A DNA stretch of 64,000 nt from Paraburkholderia gardini (lineage in GTDB: Bacteria; Pseudomonadota; Gammaproteobacteria; Burkholderiales; Burkholderiaceae): the NCBI RefSeq assembly GCF_907164575.1, contig NZ_CAJQYY010000002.1, positions 1 to 64,000 on the forward strand, given 5' to 3'. Positions 17,207 through 26,474 of the stretch are shown here, in pieces. Under the pieces are notes generated by a model, which saw nothing but the letters and a program-made list of their open reading frames with translations, had not been told where the DNA came from and made no database searches. Both the position numbers and the translations under genes were made by a program. Position 1 is the first letter of the stretch. Each line of letters starts with the position of its first letter.

Positions 17207-19447
17207 CTAAGCCGACTCCGCAACCGCGAGCCGCCGCGCCTCGGCCACGGCGCCCGCCAGATCGAGTCGCAGCGACGCATATGCGGCCCGTTTCACGTCG
17301 TCAGGCAGCGTCCAGTCCCACTTTTCGTTATCGACGTTCTGGATCGTCTGCAACGCGGCGGTCGTTTCGGACACCGTCATCGCCGCGATCCGCTGCAATA
17401 CGTCGCGCACCGCGCCGGTTCCCGAAGCGCGGACACTGACCGCCGGCCCCTGGTTCCACGCATCGAGACCCTGCGCGCGAAGCAGCACGACGAGCGCATC
17501 GTTCAGCCAGTCGCCGGACCACGTCGCCAGCATCACGCTGCTGCCCGCGACGAAAATCGATTGCGTCGCGAGATTCGACGCAACGAAATAACGCCGCGCC
17601 TCGTCGAGCAGCATCTGCGCTCTGGCGTCCAGAAATGCGACCGGCTCCGTTTCCGCGAGCACGCGGTACATTTCGCGCCGCACTTCGTCGTGAACCCGCG
17701 CTCCCGCGCCGTCGAAAACGGGCGGCGCACCGCCGCGGTCCGGATGCACGAAGACGGTCTTCTTTTCCGCGTCGACGTCCTGTACCCGCCAGCGCTGTCC
17801 GGCAAAGATGATGCTCTGCCCAGGCGTCAACGGATGCGAAACCGGCAGCGAACCCAGCCGCCGGTTGCCGGCCACCACGCTGAATTCGTCGTCGCTGGAA
17901 AACGATGCGTAGAACGCGTAGTGATTCACGAGCCGCTCGCCCGCGACGCCATGCAGCAGCAAGCCGCCCTGCTCCTGCACGATCAGATCCCTGCTGCCGA
18001 GACTGCGCAGGATCGCCGCGAACGTGGGCTTGTCGATCGTATCGAACGGCCCGTTCACGACGAGCGTCTGCCACAGGTCGAACGCCGTGGCGCCGCCGCG
18101 CTCCGCGATGATCGACAGGATCTGCTGCACCAGTGTCGACGGATGCAGGCCACCCGCGCGCGGCGGTTCGAACCAGCGCTTCAAAAGCAGCCGCACCATC
18201 GCGATCGATTGCACAAGACCTTCGCGCAGCCGGTCCGACAGATCGGAGTTGTCGCGCAGTTCCGCCTCGATGCAGTAGCAGCGCAGAATCGCCGCTTCGC
18301 CCTTGCGGCGTCCCGAGCGTCCGAGACGCTGGCGCAAGCTCGCCACCGATGGCGGCGGTCCGATCTGCGCGACACTTTTCACGGCACCGATGTCGATGCC
18401 CAGTTCGAGCGTCGTCGTGCACACCGCGCTCGCGGGCCGGTCGCCGGCCTTGAGCGCCCGCTCGGTTTCCTCGCGCAGTTCCTTCGAAAGACTGCCGTGA
18501 TGCGGCCAGAATTCATTCGGATAGCCGTCGCGCTCGCACGCGCGACGCAGCAGGCTCGCGTAGTTTTCCACCAGCCGGCGGCTGTTCGGAAAGATCAGGT
18601 TGTTCGAGCCGCGCAGCGCGCGATAGATCTGGTTCGCGACTTCAAGCGTGCTGCCGGGCACATCGTCTTCGAGCGCGGGACGCTCGCCGGGCGCGAGATC
18701 GAAGTCGAGCCGCGCGCCGGTTTCGACGAAGCCCTTGATCAGCACTTTCAGTTCCTGCCCCGCGCTGCCGGACTCGATGATCTCGACGGGCTTTTCCGCC
18801 CGCGCGCGCAGAAAGCGCGCGGCGAGCCGCATGTCGCCGAGCGTCGCCGAGAGCCCCACGCGCGGCACGGCCCGGCCGCACACGTGATCGACGCGCGCCA
18901 TCAGCGACTGCAACTGCATGCCGCGCTCGGCGCCGATGAACGCATGCAGTTCATCGACGACCACATACCGCAGCGTGCTGAAAATCGTCGCGAGCGAAGC
19001 GCCCCGATTGACGAACAACGCTTCGAGCGATTCCGGCGTGATCAGCAGCACGCCCGCGGAATGCTTCAGGAAGCGCTGCTTGCGCCCCGCGGACACGTCG
19101 CCATGCCAGCCCGTCACGGGAACGTCGAGCGACTCGCACAACCGCTCCAGACGCGACCACTGATCGTTGATCAACGCCTTCAGCGGACTTATGTACAGCA
19201 CCGAGCCAACGCAACGCGCATCGCGCAGCAGGTTCGACAGGATCGGCAGAAACGCCGCCTCGGTCTTGCCGGCGGCCGTCGCGGCCGCGATGATGACGTC
19301 GCGGTCCGCATCGATCAGCGCGGGCACCGCGCGCTCCTGCGCGTCGCGCAGTTCCGCCCAGCCTTCGCGCCAGATCCAGCGGCGGACCCGTTCGTCGAGC
19401 AGGTCGAAACTGCGTGAATCAGTCGAGCCGGAAACGGGTGAGCTCAT
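17207..19447 (-). CDS. DExH-box helicase, BrxHI/Lhr-like
   Basis: The 746-residue superfamily 2 helicase has motif I ATAAGKT at about 56-62, motif Ia YISPLKALINDQ, motif II DELH at 165-168 and motif III SAT at 200-202. The RecA2 domain has TTLELGIDIGAV and motif VI QRLGRSGRRKGE. The C-terminal half (about 420-746) is a winged-helix/Lhr-core-like region, much shorter than full Lhr (about 1,500). This size and its coupling to a BrxD-like ATPase match BrxHI helicases of type 2 BREX. ATG at 19447 is chosen; a GTG at 19480 is possible. The gene overlaps the ATPase gene by 29 bp and is last in a three-gene operon. It probably unwinds or translocates on nucleic acid. Confidence 0.88.
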   Translation of the reverse strand: MSSPVSGSTDSRSFDLLDERVRRWIWREGWAELRDAQERAVPALIDADRDVIIAAATAAGKTEAAFLPILSNLLRDARCVGSVLYISPLKALINDQWSRLERLCESLDVPVTGWHGDVSAGRKQRFLKHSAGVLLITPESLEALFVNRGASLATIFSTLRYVVVDELHAFIGAERGMQLQSLMARVDHVCGRAVPRVGLSATLGDMRLAARFLRARAEKPVEIIESGSAGQELKVLIKGFVETGARLDFDLAPGERPALEDDVPGSTLEVANQIYRALRGSNNLIFPNSRRLVENYASLLRRACERDGYPNEFWPHHGSLSKELREETERALKAGDRPASAVCTTTLELGIDIGAVKSVAQIGPPPSVASLRQRLGRSGRRKGEAAILRCYCIEAELRDNSDLSDRLREGLVQSIAMVRLLLKRWFEPPRAGGLHPSTLVQQILSIIAERGGATAFDLWQTLVVNGPFDTIDKPTFAAILRSLGSRDLIVQEQGGLLLHGVAGERLVNHYAFYASFSSDDEFSVVAGNRRLGSLPVSHPLTPGQSIIFAGQRWRVQDVDAEKKTVFVHPDRGGAPPVFDGAGARVHDEVRREMYRVLAETEPVAFLDARAQMLLDEARRYFVASNLATQSIFVAGSSVMLATWSGDWLNDALVVLLRAQGLDAWNQGPAVSVRASGTGAVRDVLQRIAAMTVSETTAALQTIQNVDNEKWDWTLPDDVKRAAYASLRLDLAGAVAEARRLAVAESA

Positions 19448-20726
19448 CGTCGCTGTCCGTTGCGATGTCCGCTGCGCCACCGGTGTCGCGCTCGACTTCG
19501 AGGCCGCCGATCAGCTGACGCCAGTCCACAGCGGGATTCTGTTCCAGTACGGCAAGCAGATTGATGAACGCGGTGATCGTGGTGCGCGGCGTGCGGAAAT
19601 ACGCTTCGCCAAGGCGCGCGGCGGCATGCGCCATGAAAGCCTGGATCGCCTCGACAGGCAGCAGTGCCCTGCCCGCGTCGCCAGATGCATGGACGATGCG
19701 GATCTTGTCGAGCAGCACGTAAAAATCCTCGGGCGTGAGGCTCGCGAGACGGATCACCGGGCCGCTATAGTCGACGAGCCCGTTCGTCGCGAACGTATTT
19801 TCCGCAAGCCGCGACTGCAGCGCCGGATAGCTGTAGAGACCACGCCGTGTATCGAGCAGGAATTCAGGCGTGCCGCCCAATACGAAACCGAGCCCCGCCG
19901 CGGAACCCTGCAACGAGTCGTTGAGAATGCGCAGAATCTGTTCGTAGTTGGCGTTTCGCGCCTGCACGTTCGCGAGCTTGTAGAGGTTGACCAGTTCGTC
20001 GAGGCATACCATCAGCCCGCTATAACCGGCCATCCGCACGAAGCGGCCGAGCAGCTTGAGCTGGTCGTACATGCTGGCATCGTCGACGATGGTGCGCACG
20101 CCGAGCGCATTGCGTGCATCGGTGCGCGTCGAGAATTCGCCGCGCAGCCAGCGCACCGCATCGCTTTTCAACTGCTCGTTGCCCTCCTCGAAACCCCGGC
20201 AGTACGCCGCGATCACGTCTGCGAAATCGTAGCCGTTGACCATCTCCGTCAGTTGCGCGAGTTGCGCGCGAATCACGGCTTCGCTCGTGCGGCCGGTCGC
20301 TTTTGCTTCGGTCTTCGCCTGCCCGATAAATTTCTCGACGACGCCTGCCAGCGCCCCGCCTTCGGGCTTCGTGCGGGTCGCCATGTTCTTGACGAGTTCC
20401 GCGTAGAGCGAGCGCGCCTGTCCGCCGGACGCATGCAGGCGCCGGTCCGGATTCAGATCGGCATGGACGGTGACGAGCTTTTTCTCCAGCGCGATCGCGC
20501 GAACCAGGTTCAGAAAAAACGTCTTGCCCGCGCCGTATTCGCCGACGACGATGCGAAAGCTCGAGCCGCCGTCGGCGACCCGTTCCACGTCCTGCAACAG
20601 CGCTTCGAGTTCACGCGCGCGGCCCACCTGAATCAGATGCTGTCCGGCGCGCGGCACGACGCCGGCACGCAGCGACTGCAGGACCGCATCGCGGTCTCTC
20701 GGGCGAATCGTTGGAATCGTTGTCAT
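19419..20726 (-). CDS. BrxD-like P-loop ATPase (DUF2791)
   Basis: The 435-residue ATPase has Walker A GEYGAGKT at 62-69 and Walker B LMVCLDE at 238-244. Conserved family segments are RARELEALLQDV, YCRGFEEGNEQLKSDAVRWL, RNANYEQILRILNDSL and GLGFVLGGTPEFLLDTRRGL. This is the DUF2791/BREX ATP-binding type (BrxD), related to ORC/Cdc6-like AAA ATPases. A sensor arginine may lie in PALQSRLAENTF. The ATG at 20726 overlaps the TerB gene stop (ATGA); the open frame upstream is a shadow of that gene. BrxD and BrxHI act together in type 2 BREX; here they come with a TerB-domain protein instead of PglX and PglZ. Confidence 0.88.
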   Translation of the reverse strand: MTTIPTIRPRDRDAVLQSLRAGVVPRAGQHLIQVGRARELEALLQDVERVADGGSSFRIVVGEYGAGKTFFLNLVRAIALEKKLVTVHADLNPDRRLHASGGQARSLYAELVKNMATRTKPEGGALAGVVEKFIGQAKTEAKATGRTSEAVIRAQLAQLTEMVNGYDFADVIAAYCRGFEEGNEQLKSDAVRWLRGEFSTRTDARNALGVRTIVDDASMYDQLKLLGRFVRMAGYSGLMVCLDELVNLYKLANVQARNANYEQILRILNDSLQGSAAGLGFVLGGTPEFLLDTRRGLYSYPALQSRLAENTFATNGLVDYSGPVIRLASLTPEDFYVLLDKIRIVHASGDAGRALLPVEAIQAFMAHAAARLGEAYFRTPRTTITAFINLLAVLEQNPAVDWRQLIGGLEVERDTGGAADIATDSDDELTRFRLD

Positions 20727-22987
20727 GCTGCCAGCCTTTGTGCCAGATCCTGATTGATTTCCACGGGGTCGTCCCCGTCCGTGAGCGGCTCGTCCCAGTG
20801 ATCGAGCGACGCCTCGTTGACCTGTTCGATCGCGCCGTCGAGCATCAGCTCGAGGTCCGCCGCGGCATCGGCGAGTTCGGCACGCGTCCACGACGGACGT
20901 GACACCAGAAGTCGCAGGAACGTCGAATGCGCATCGTCGAGGCCGAGCAACGCGTCTGGCGCTGGCACGACCTCTTCCGGCTCTTCCAGATCTTCCGGCG
21001 CGACGGATTCCCGCGCATTCGACGCCTCCTCGAGCGGCACCGCCGGCTGCTCCTCGACGAACACGTCCGCGAGAATCGCCGACACGCGCGCGGTTTCCTG
21101 CTGAAGCGCCGCGATCCGCGTCGTATCGAGCACCAATCCCGCGCCTGCTGAACGTGCTTCCGGCGCGGCATCTTTCGATGCCCGCTCCCCTGGCTTCACC
21201 GCGACTGACGCACGGCGCGCGCCGGGAGCGCGAGCGCCACCCGGACCCGACACGGCACTCGCGCCCTGATGCAGATCGATATAGAGGCGCTGCGGGTCGA
21301 GATCAAGCATGCGGTAGATCTTTTCCAGCAGTTTCACTTCCTCGCGCGAGACCGTGCCATCCGCGTTCGCGGTTTGTACGAGGAAACACGCAATCGCCTT
21401 TTTGACCCCGGCGGGCAGCGGTTCGAGCTTCTTCTTCAAACCCGCGCTGGATGCCGCCTGTGCAAGCTGCACGAGATTTCTCGCCTTCAGGCGTGTCTGC
21501 TGCAGCGGTTCGAGATGCGACCATGCGTCGATTTCCCGCTCGATCAGCGCGATTTCCGCCGCCGATGCAGTGCCGTCCGCGGTCGCCACCGCAGCAGCGA
21601 GATCGACCATCAAGGTCGCGACGACATACGCATCGTCGGTATGCGCGAGCGCGGCGGTTGCGGGCGCGGCGAACAGCGCGACGGCATCGTCGGGTTTCGG
21701 TGTGCGTGCGCCAAGCCGCACGTCCGGTTCGACCGCGATACCCGCCTGCGACAGCGCGGCGTTGAACGACGCCATCCTGTCGCGCGTGAGCGTGCCCATC
21801 GCCTTGAAGCGCGCGAAGAGCGCGCCGAACGTGATCACCGTCGTCGTGTCCGCCACCTCGCTGGCGAGCGCGCTAATGGCATCGCGCGTCGCATCGGGCC
21901 ACACCTCCGGCGGCAACATCAGCGTGGCTTCGAGCGAGCCATATGCATCGGGATTGCGGGCCAGATAACGACTGAACGCACCGAGCGCGTCGGCGGATTC
22001 GTTCATCAGCAGTTGCAGCCGGTTGCGCGGCCCGGTGACCGCGGCGACGTCCGGCAGCCCGAGCAGAAATCCCGGCAGCGGCACGTTCTGAAGCGCCTTG
22101 AACGCGGGCTGCGGCAACACGTTGAGCCGCGTACGGTTCACAGGCACCAGCATGCCCTCGTGAAAACGCTCGCGATACCTGCGCATGAATACCCGGTCGA
22201 ATTCGTCCGGACAGCGCGCCACGGCCGCGCGACGGATCATCATCGGATCGAGCTTGACCCATGCGAGCGCCCAGCCGGCCGGCACCGGATGGCGGTCGAG
22301 CGCCGCCTGGCCGAACGCCACCCGCACGTTCAGCGGCACCTGATAACCGGTCGCCGAGCCGTTCGGCGGCTTCTGGTCGTAGACCTTGCCGGTTCGCGCG
22401 GCCATCAGGTCGATGAAATCGAGCAGATTGCGCACGTGCCGCTGCCATGAATAGTCGGCATCGAGGTTGAGCATCCGCTGCAATTCACGCGTCATCTCGC
22501 CGTATTCGGCTTCGCTGACCTTGCCCGCGGCGCCGTCGATGAGCACGCGCCGCTCGAAGCCGAACAGATGCAGGAACAGGTAGCGGGTATGGATATCCGG
22601 TTTCCGGCGGGGCGACGCGAGCCATTCGATGTACGTGCGCCGCTCTTCCCCCGACAGGGTCGCGTAGCCAGGCGGAACGATGCCGATGTCCGCGGCGGGA
22701 TCGGCCGCCTCCTGCGCGACCTGGGCGCCGGTATCGATAACACACGCATCGACCGGACCCGGGCGGCCCCGGCGAAAATCGCCGACGTAGAAGAAGCCGC
22801 GCCCGATCGGCAGGTCTTCGATGTCGACCGTTTCGCCCGGCATGACCCAGCGCGTGGACGATGCCGGCACCGACGCACCCGCAGGGGGCTTGATCCGGTA
22901 GCTGCCGGCATTGTCGGGACCGTTGTCGCCTGAAACCGGAACGGTGACCAGCGGCTCATCGCCTTGGGAGCCGGAAGGATTTGTCAT
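20723..22987 (-). CDS. TerB-N/TerB/TerB-C domain protein
   Basis: The 754-residue protein is in three parts. Residues about 40-260 resemble a TerB-N domain (RWVMPGETVDIEDLPIGRGF; YIEWLASPRRKPDIHTRYLF; VRVAFGQAALDRHPVP). Residues about 445-575 form a helical TerB core with acidic repeats ADGTASAAE (470-478) and ADGTVSREE (542-550). After an acidic/proline linker (about 580-680) comes a TerB-C-like winged-helix end (FLRLLVSRPSWTRAELADAA). The domain pair is known from comparative genomics of tellurite-resistance-type systems, where it travels with helicases and ATPases. An ATG at 22987 is chosen; the frame is open to 23131, but a -10-like TATAAT lies immediately upstream of that codon. It is first of the operon and overlaps the BrxD gene by 4 bp. 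Confidence 0.85.
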   Translation of the reverse strand: MTNPSGSQGDEPLVTVPVSGDNGPDNAGSYRIKPPAGASVPASSTRWVMPGETVDIEDLPIGRGFFYVGDFRRGRPGPVDACVIDTGAQVAQEAADPAADIGIVPPGYATLSGEERRTYIEWLASPRRKPDIHTRYLFLHLFGFERRVLIDGAAGKVSEAEYGEMTRELQRMLNLDADYSWQRHVRNLLDFIDLMAARTGKVYDQKPPNGSATGYQVPLNVRVAFGQAALDRHPVPAGWALAWVKLDPMMIRRAAVARCPDEFDRVFMRRYRERFHEGMLVPVNRTRLNVLPQPAFKALQNVPLPGFLLGLPDVAAVTGPRNRLQLLMNESADALGAFSRYLARNPDAYGSLEATLMLPPEVWPDATRDAISALASEVADTTTVITFGALFARFKAMGTLTRDRMASFNAALSQAGIAVEPDVRLGARTPKPDDAVALFAAPATAALAHTDDAYVVATLMVDLAAAVATADGTASAAEIALIEREIDAWSHLEPLQQTRLKARNLVQLAQAASSAGLKKKLEPLPAGVKKAIACFLVQTANADGTVSREEVKLLEKIYRMLDLDPQRLYIDLHQGASAVSGPGGARAPGARRASVAVKPGERASKDAAPEARSAGAGLVLDTTRIAALQQETARVSAILADVFVEEQPAVPLEEASNARESVAPEDLEEPEEVVPAPDALLGLDDAHSTFLRLLVSRPSWTRAELADAAADLELMLDGAIEQVNEASLDHWDEPLTDGDDPVEINQDLAQRLAA

Positions 22988-23133
22988 GGAATAACGGGCT
23001 AGCGAGCCTTGTGCGAAGTGAATGCAGACGCAGCATGGGCGCGGGCGGCCCTCGCCCCCTTTTCCTGCTTGCCATGCCTGATGCGCTTCGGCCGGTGTCC
23101 GCACATCGCGGACTGGCCTGGGGTTAGCCATTG

Positions 23134-23139
23134 ATTATA
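23134..23139 (-). promoter_or_regulatory. Candidate -10 element of the TerB-BrxD-BrxHI operon
   Basis: On the minus strand the hexamer TATAAT stands in a GC-rich region directly upstream of the TerB-domain operon, within TAATATAATC. It is a perfect match to the sigma-70 -10 box, though no good -35 hexamer is found 16-18 bp upstream. It lies only 2 bp before the ATG at 23131, so a transcript from here would start at or past that codon. This supports the ATG at 22987, with a leader of about 140 nt. Confidence 0.5.
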
Positions 23140-23155
23140 TTACGGGTTCCAGAGC

Positions 23156-23189
23156 GGCGAAGGACGCGCGCGAAGCCACATCCTTCGCC
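23156..23189. repeat. Inverted repeat between two tandem operons
   Basis: Arms ggcgaagga (23156-23164) and tccttcgcc (23181-23189) can form a 9-bp GC-rich stem with a 16-nt loop in the 107-bp gap between the GGDEF-EAL gene and the TerB-domain operon. No T-run follows on the minus strand, so it is at best a weak terminator or a regulatory stem. Confidence 0.45.
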
Positions 23190-23238
23190 CGATACCACGG
23201 TCAATAGCAAGGCCCGCGCCCGGCCCGGCATCCCCGGT

Positions 23239-25548
23239 TCAGCGCGCCACCTGCACACCCGGCACATCGTACGGGGCGAGCAGATGCCGGGCATAAGCGC
23301 ACGCCTCGACGGGCCGGCTGAAGAGATAACCCTGCTGCTTGTCGCAACCGATGGCGCGCAGAAAGGCCGCCTGCTCCGCCGTTTCGACGCCTTCGGCGGT
23401 CACGTTCATTCCCAGCGAATGCGCCATCGCCACGACGGCCTGCGTGATCGCCACGGAATCGCGATGATCCGGCAGGCCGGCCACGAACGAGCGGTCCACC
23501 TTCAGGTTGTGCAGCGGAAACCGCTTCAGATACGACAGCGACGAATAGCCGGTGCCGAAGTCGTCGACGGAAATCCGCACGCCCATGCCGGTCAGCGCCA
23601 CCAGCATCGGCAGCACGGCTTCGCTGTCGTGCATCAGAACGCCTTCGGTAATTTCAAGTTCCAGCGCGGCGGGATCGAGCCGCGTGCGCGAGAGGCAGGC
23701 GGCGATGCGCTCGACCAGCCCGTCATTGAACTGGCGCGGCGACAGGTTCACCGCGATCACGAGATCGGGGGCAATTGTGCGACGCCATTCGGCGGCCTGC
23801 TCGCAGGCGCGTTCGAGCACCCAGTGGCCGATCGCGACGATGAGGCGGGTATCTTCGGCAACCGGGATGAACTCCGCCGGCGACACCTGCCCCAGCGTTT
23901 CGTGGTGCCAGCGCAGCAGCGCCTCCGCGCCGATCGTGCGGCCGCAGCCGCTGTCGATCACCGGCTGGTAGACGAGGCTCAGCTCGCCCGCGGCCAGCGC
24001 GCGCCGCAACGACTGTTCAATCGTGAAGCGCCGTTGCAGACGCTGGTTCAACTCGGCGGTAAAGAACTGGAAGTTGTTCCGGCCGCGCTGTTTCGCGTGA
24101 TACATCGCGGAATCGGCGTGACGCATCAGCATCGTCGCGTCCTGCCCGTCGTCGGGCGACACGCTGATGCCAATCGAGACGCCGAGGTAATACTCGTTGT
24201 CGGCGACCTCGAACGGCACGGCGATCGTATCGAGCACCTGACGCGCGAGCGAAGCGATATCCTCGACGTCGCGATAGCCGCTCACGACGATCACGAACTC
24301 GTCGCCGCCCACCCGCGCGAGCGTGTCCGCTTCGCCCACGCAGCGCGCGAGCCGTTCGGCGACGCTGCGCAGGAGCACATCGCCCGCGTCGTGTCCGGCG
24401 GTGTCGTTGACCTTCTTGAAACCGTCGAGATCGACGAACAGCACGGCGATCCGTTCGGGGGGCGTGCTGCCGTCGGTGGGCTCGAACAGTTCACGCATCC
24501 GGTCGCCAAGGTACGCGCGGTTGTAGAGGCCCGTCAGCGAATCGCGTGTTGCAAGCTGCCGAAGCTGCTGCTGGGCCTCGCGCACGGGGCCGATATCGTT
24601 GAACGAGATGAGGACCGAACTCGCTTCGGTTTCACCCGGCTTGATGATCGGCACGACGTTTTCGGTGATCCACACCATCTCGCCGTCAGCCAGCACGAGG
24701 CCCATGGTGATTCCAGGCAGCGGCTTGCCGCTTGCGAGCACACGGCGGGTTGGCTGTTCGTGCGGGGCAATGAGCGAGCCGTCTTCCCGCACGGCGTGCC
24801 TGAGCACGCTATAGATACTGTCGCCCACGAGACTCGTCTTCGCGTGCAGCATGCGCCGGGCGCTCGGATTGCACGCCAGCACGATGCCTTCCGGCGACTG
24901 CACGACGATGCCTTCGTTCAGGTGATCGATCACCAGCCGGTGATGTTCCTCGCTTTGCGCGAGGCGTCGCGCGATGGTGTCCTGATGGACCGCGAGCCCG
25001 ACGCTGCGGCCGATGTCGCGCATGATCGCTTCTTCTTCGCTGCCCGGCCGGCGCGGTGCGCGGTAATACACGGCGAACGCGCCGAGCACGGCGCCCGCTT
25101 CGTCCTGCAATGGAATCGACCAGCATGCGCGCAGCCCGACCGGCAGCGCGAGATGCTTGAAGTCCGCCCAGAGCGGATCGGTCTCGATGTCTTCGACGAC
25201 CACCATGCGCCGCTCGAACATCGCCGTACCGCAAGAGCCGCGACTGGGTCCGATCTCAAGTCCATCGAGCGCCGCGCTGTAATGCGCGGGCAAGGATGGC
25301 GCGGCCCCCACCCGCACGCGGCAGCCGTCTTCCTCGAGCAGCAGGATCGTGCACGACGCGCCGACACCCAGCAGCGCCTCGGCGCGCCGGCATACCTCGA
25401 CAAGCAGCTCGGGCAGGGGCGTATTACGCGTGATAAGCCGTAATACACTCTGTTCGGACGCGAGCACTTCCTCAGCCAGACTCGACCGGTAGCGTGCGCT
25501 CTCCGGCTCTGCGTCAATGGCGAACCCTGCGGTCTCTTGACGAATCAT
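23239..25548 (-). CDS. GAF-PAS-GGDEF-EAL cyclic-di-GMP protein
   Basis: This 769-residue protein has four domains in order. A GAF sensor (about 30-200) includes EIGPSRGSCGTAMFERRMVV. A PAS domain (about 205-330) includes HLNEGIVVQSPEGIVLACNP. A GGDEF domain (about 340-500) keeps its active motif in ARVGGDEFVIVV. An EAL domain (about 515-765) keeps EALLRW, DDFGTGYSSL and the late VTAEGVETAEQ. Both enzymatic halves look catalytically intact, so it could make and degrade cyclic di-GMP, with balance set by the GAF and PAS inputs. No membrane segment is visible. Cyclic di-GMP often controls EPS synthesis, and a large EPS locus begins about 0.9 kb away, but that link is inference. Confidence 0.93.
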   Translation of the reverse strand: MIRQETAGFAIDAEPESARYRSSLAEEVLASEQSVLRLITRNTPLPELLVEVCRRAEALLGVGASCTILLLEEDGCRVRVGAAPSLPAHYSAALDGLEIGPSRGSCGTAMFERRMVVVEDIETDPLWADFKHLALPVGLRACWSIPLQDEAGAVLGAFAVYYRAPRRPGSEEEAIMRDIGRSVGLAVHQDTIARRLAQSEEHHRLVIDHLNEGIVVQSPEGIVLACNPSARRMLHAKTSLVGDSIYSVLRHAVREDGSLIAPHEQPTRRVLASGKPLPGITMGLVLADGEMVWITENVVPIIKPGETEASSVLISFNDIGPVREAQQQLRQLATRDSLTGLYNRAYLGDRMRELFEPTDGSTPPERIAVLFVDLDGFKKVNDTAGHDAGDVLLRSVAERLARCVGEADTLARVGGDEFVIVVSGYRDVEDIASLARQVLDTIAVPFEVADNEYYLGVSIGISVSPDDGQDATMLMRHADSAMYHAKQRGRNNFQFFTAELNQRLQRRFTIEQSLRRALAAGELSLVYQPVIDSGCGRTIGAEALLRWHHETLGQVSPAEFIPVAEDTRLIVAIGHWVLERACEQAAEWRRTIAPDLVIAVNLSPRQFNDGLVERIAACLSRTRLDPAALELEITEGVLMHDSEAVLPMLVALTGMGVRISVDDFGTGYSSLSYLKRFPLHNLKVDRSFVAGLPDHRDSVAITQAVVAMAHSLGMNVTAEGVETAEQAAFLRAIGCDKQQGYLFSRPVEACAYARHLLAPYDVPGVQVAR

Positions 25549-25798
25549 AGTTGCGCTCCCTAACCCGACATCGGCAGTTCCAGAGCCAGAGCGTACTGGG
25601 GTTTACGCTAAAAATTGCGAAAAGAAGCGTGGGATCGTCCACAGGATCGACAATACACGAAGCCGGCCCACTGCTGGCATGGCCAATATTCAGCAGGCAC
25701 CCGGTAATGTCCAGGCCTGCGTTTCGAAGTCTGGCGGGGCCTGCCGCGGCGTCATGTGGCGCGGCAGGCCTGGTGCGTCAATCGTGAGGAGGGCGATC

Positions 25799-26461
25799 AT
25801 GGAGCATCGTTTTGCCGATCGCGCGGAGGCCGGCCGCGTGCTCGCGCACCAGTTGAACGTCTATGCCGGCCGGGGCGACGTCCTGGTACTGGGTTTGCCG
25901 CGCGGCGGCGTGCCCGTCGCGTTCGAAGTGGCAAAAGCACTGGGCGTGCCGCTCGACGTGCTGATGGTCCGCAAACTGGGCGTGCCGGTGCAGCCGGAAC
26001 TCGCCATGGGCGCGATTGCGTCCGGCGGCGCGCTGTACGTCGACCGTCAGTTGCAGGACGAAACAGGCGTGACGGAGGCGGAATTCGCGCGCGTGCTGAT
26101 GCAGGAGCGCGCCGAACTGGCGCGGCGCGAAGCGCTCTACCGCGGCGCGCGGCCCGCTCTGCCGGTTAGCGGGCGGACGGTGATCGTAGTGGATGACGGC
26201 ATGGCCACGGGCGCGACGCTCAAGGTCGCCGCACAGGCGCTGCGCGCGAACGCGCCGGCGGCCATCGTCGCGGCGTTGCCGGTGGCGCCCGCGGATGGGG
26301 CACACCGGCTCGGGGATAGCGTCGATGCACTGGTCTGCGCGATGAAGCCACACGTCTTCTTCAGCGTGGGCCAGTTTTACGCGGACTTCAGCGAAACCGC
26401 CGACGACGAAGTCCGCGACCTGCTCGCCCGCTCACATCGCGACGCAGGCTGGAACGCCTGA
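25799..26461 (+). CDS. Phosphoribosyltransferase-domain protein
   Basis: The 220-residue cytosolic protein has a type I phosphoribosyltransferase fold: LVLGLPRGGVPVAFEVAKAL at the N-terminus, a flexible middle, and the PRPP-binding loop VIVVDDGMATGATLKVA. It is the stand-alone group found across proteobacteria, often near stress genes, with unknown nucleobase specificity. The start at 25799 is clear because GAGGAGG lies 8 bp upstream; the open frame before it lacks a ribosome site. It is divergent from the GGDEF-EAL gene and convergent with galU, which ends 13 bp away, so it is a single-gene unit. Confidence 0.9.
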   Translation: MEHRFADRAEAGRVLAHQLNVYAGRGDVLVLGLPRGGVPVAFEVAKALGVPLDVLMVRKLGVPVQPELAMGAIASGGALYVDRQLQDETGVTEAEFARVLMQERAELARREALYRGARPALPVSGRTVIVVDDGMATGATLKVAAQALRANAPAAIVAALPVAPADGAHRLGDSVDALVCAMKPHVFFSVGQFYADFSETADDEVRDLLARSHRDAGWNA

Positions 26462-26474
26462 CGGCGCGATCGAT

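Noticed and set aside
17561..19417. 618-residue plus-strand frame opposite the helicase gene
   Set aside because: Antisense shadow in GC-rich DNA; His/Arg/Gln-rich with no domain, while the minus strand encodes all helicase motifs.
17207..22987. Full BREX or DISARM system
   Set aside because: No PglX-type methylase, PglZ phosphatase, DrmA/B or phospholipase-D gene is present; only BrxD- and BrxHI-like parts are.
22988..23131. 48-residue N-terminal extension of the TerB-domain protein
   Set aside because: A TATAAT-like box directly precedes the ATG at 23131 and the extension is not protein-like; the ATG at 22987 was chosen, though it has no strong ribosome site.
23131..25443. 770-residue plus-strand frame opposite the GGDEF-EAL gene
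   Set aside because: Antisense shadow; the minus strand carries GAF, PAS, GGDEF and EAL motifs.
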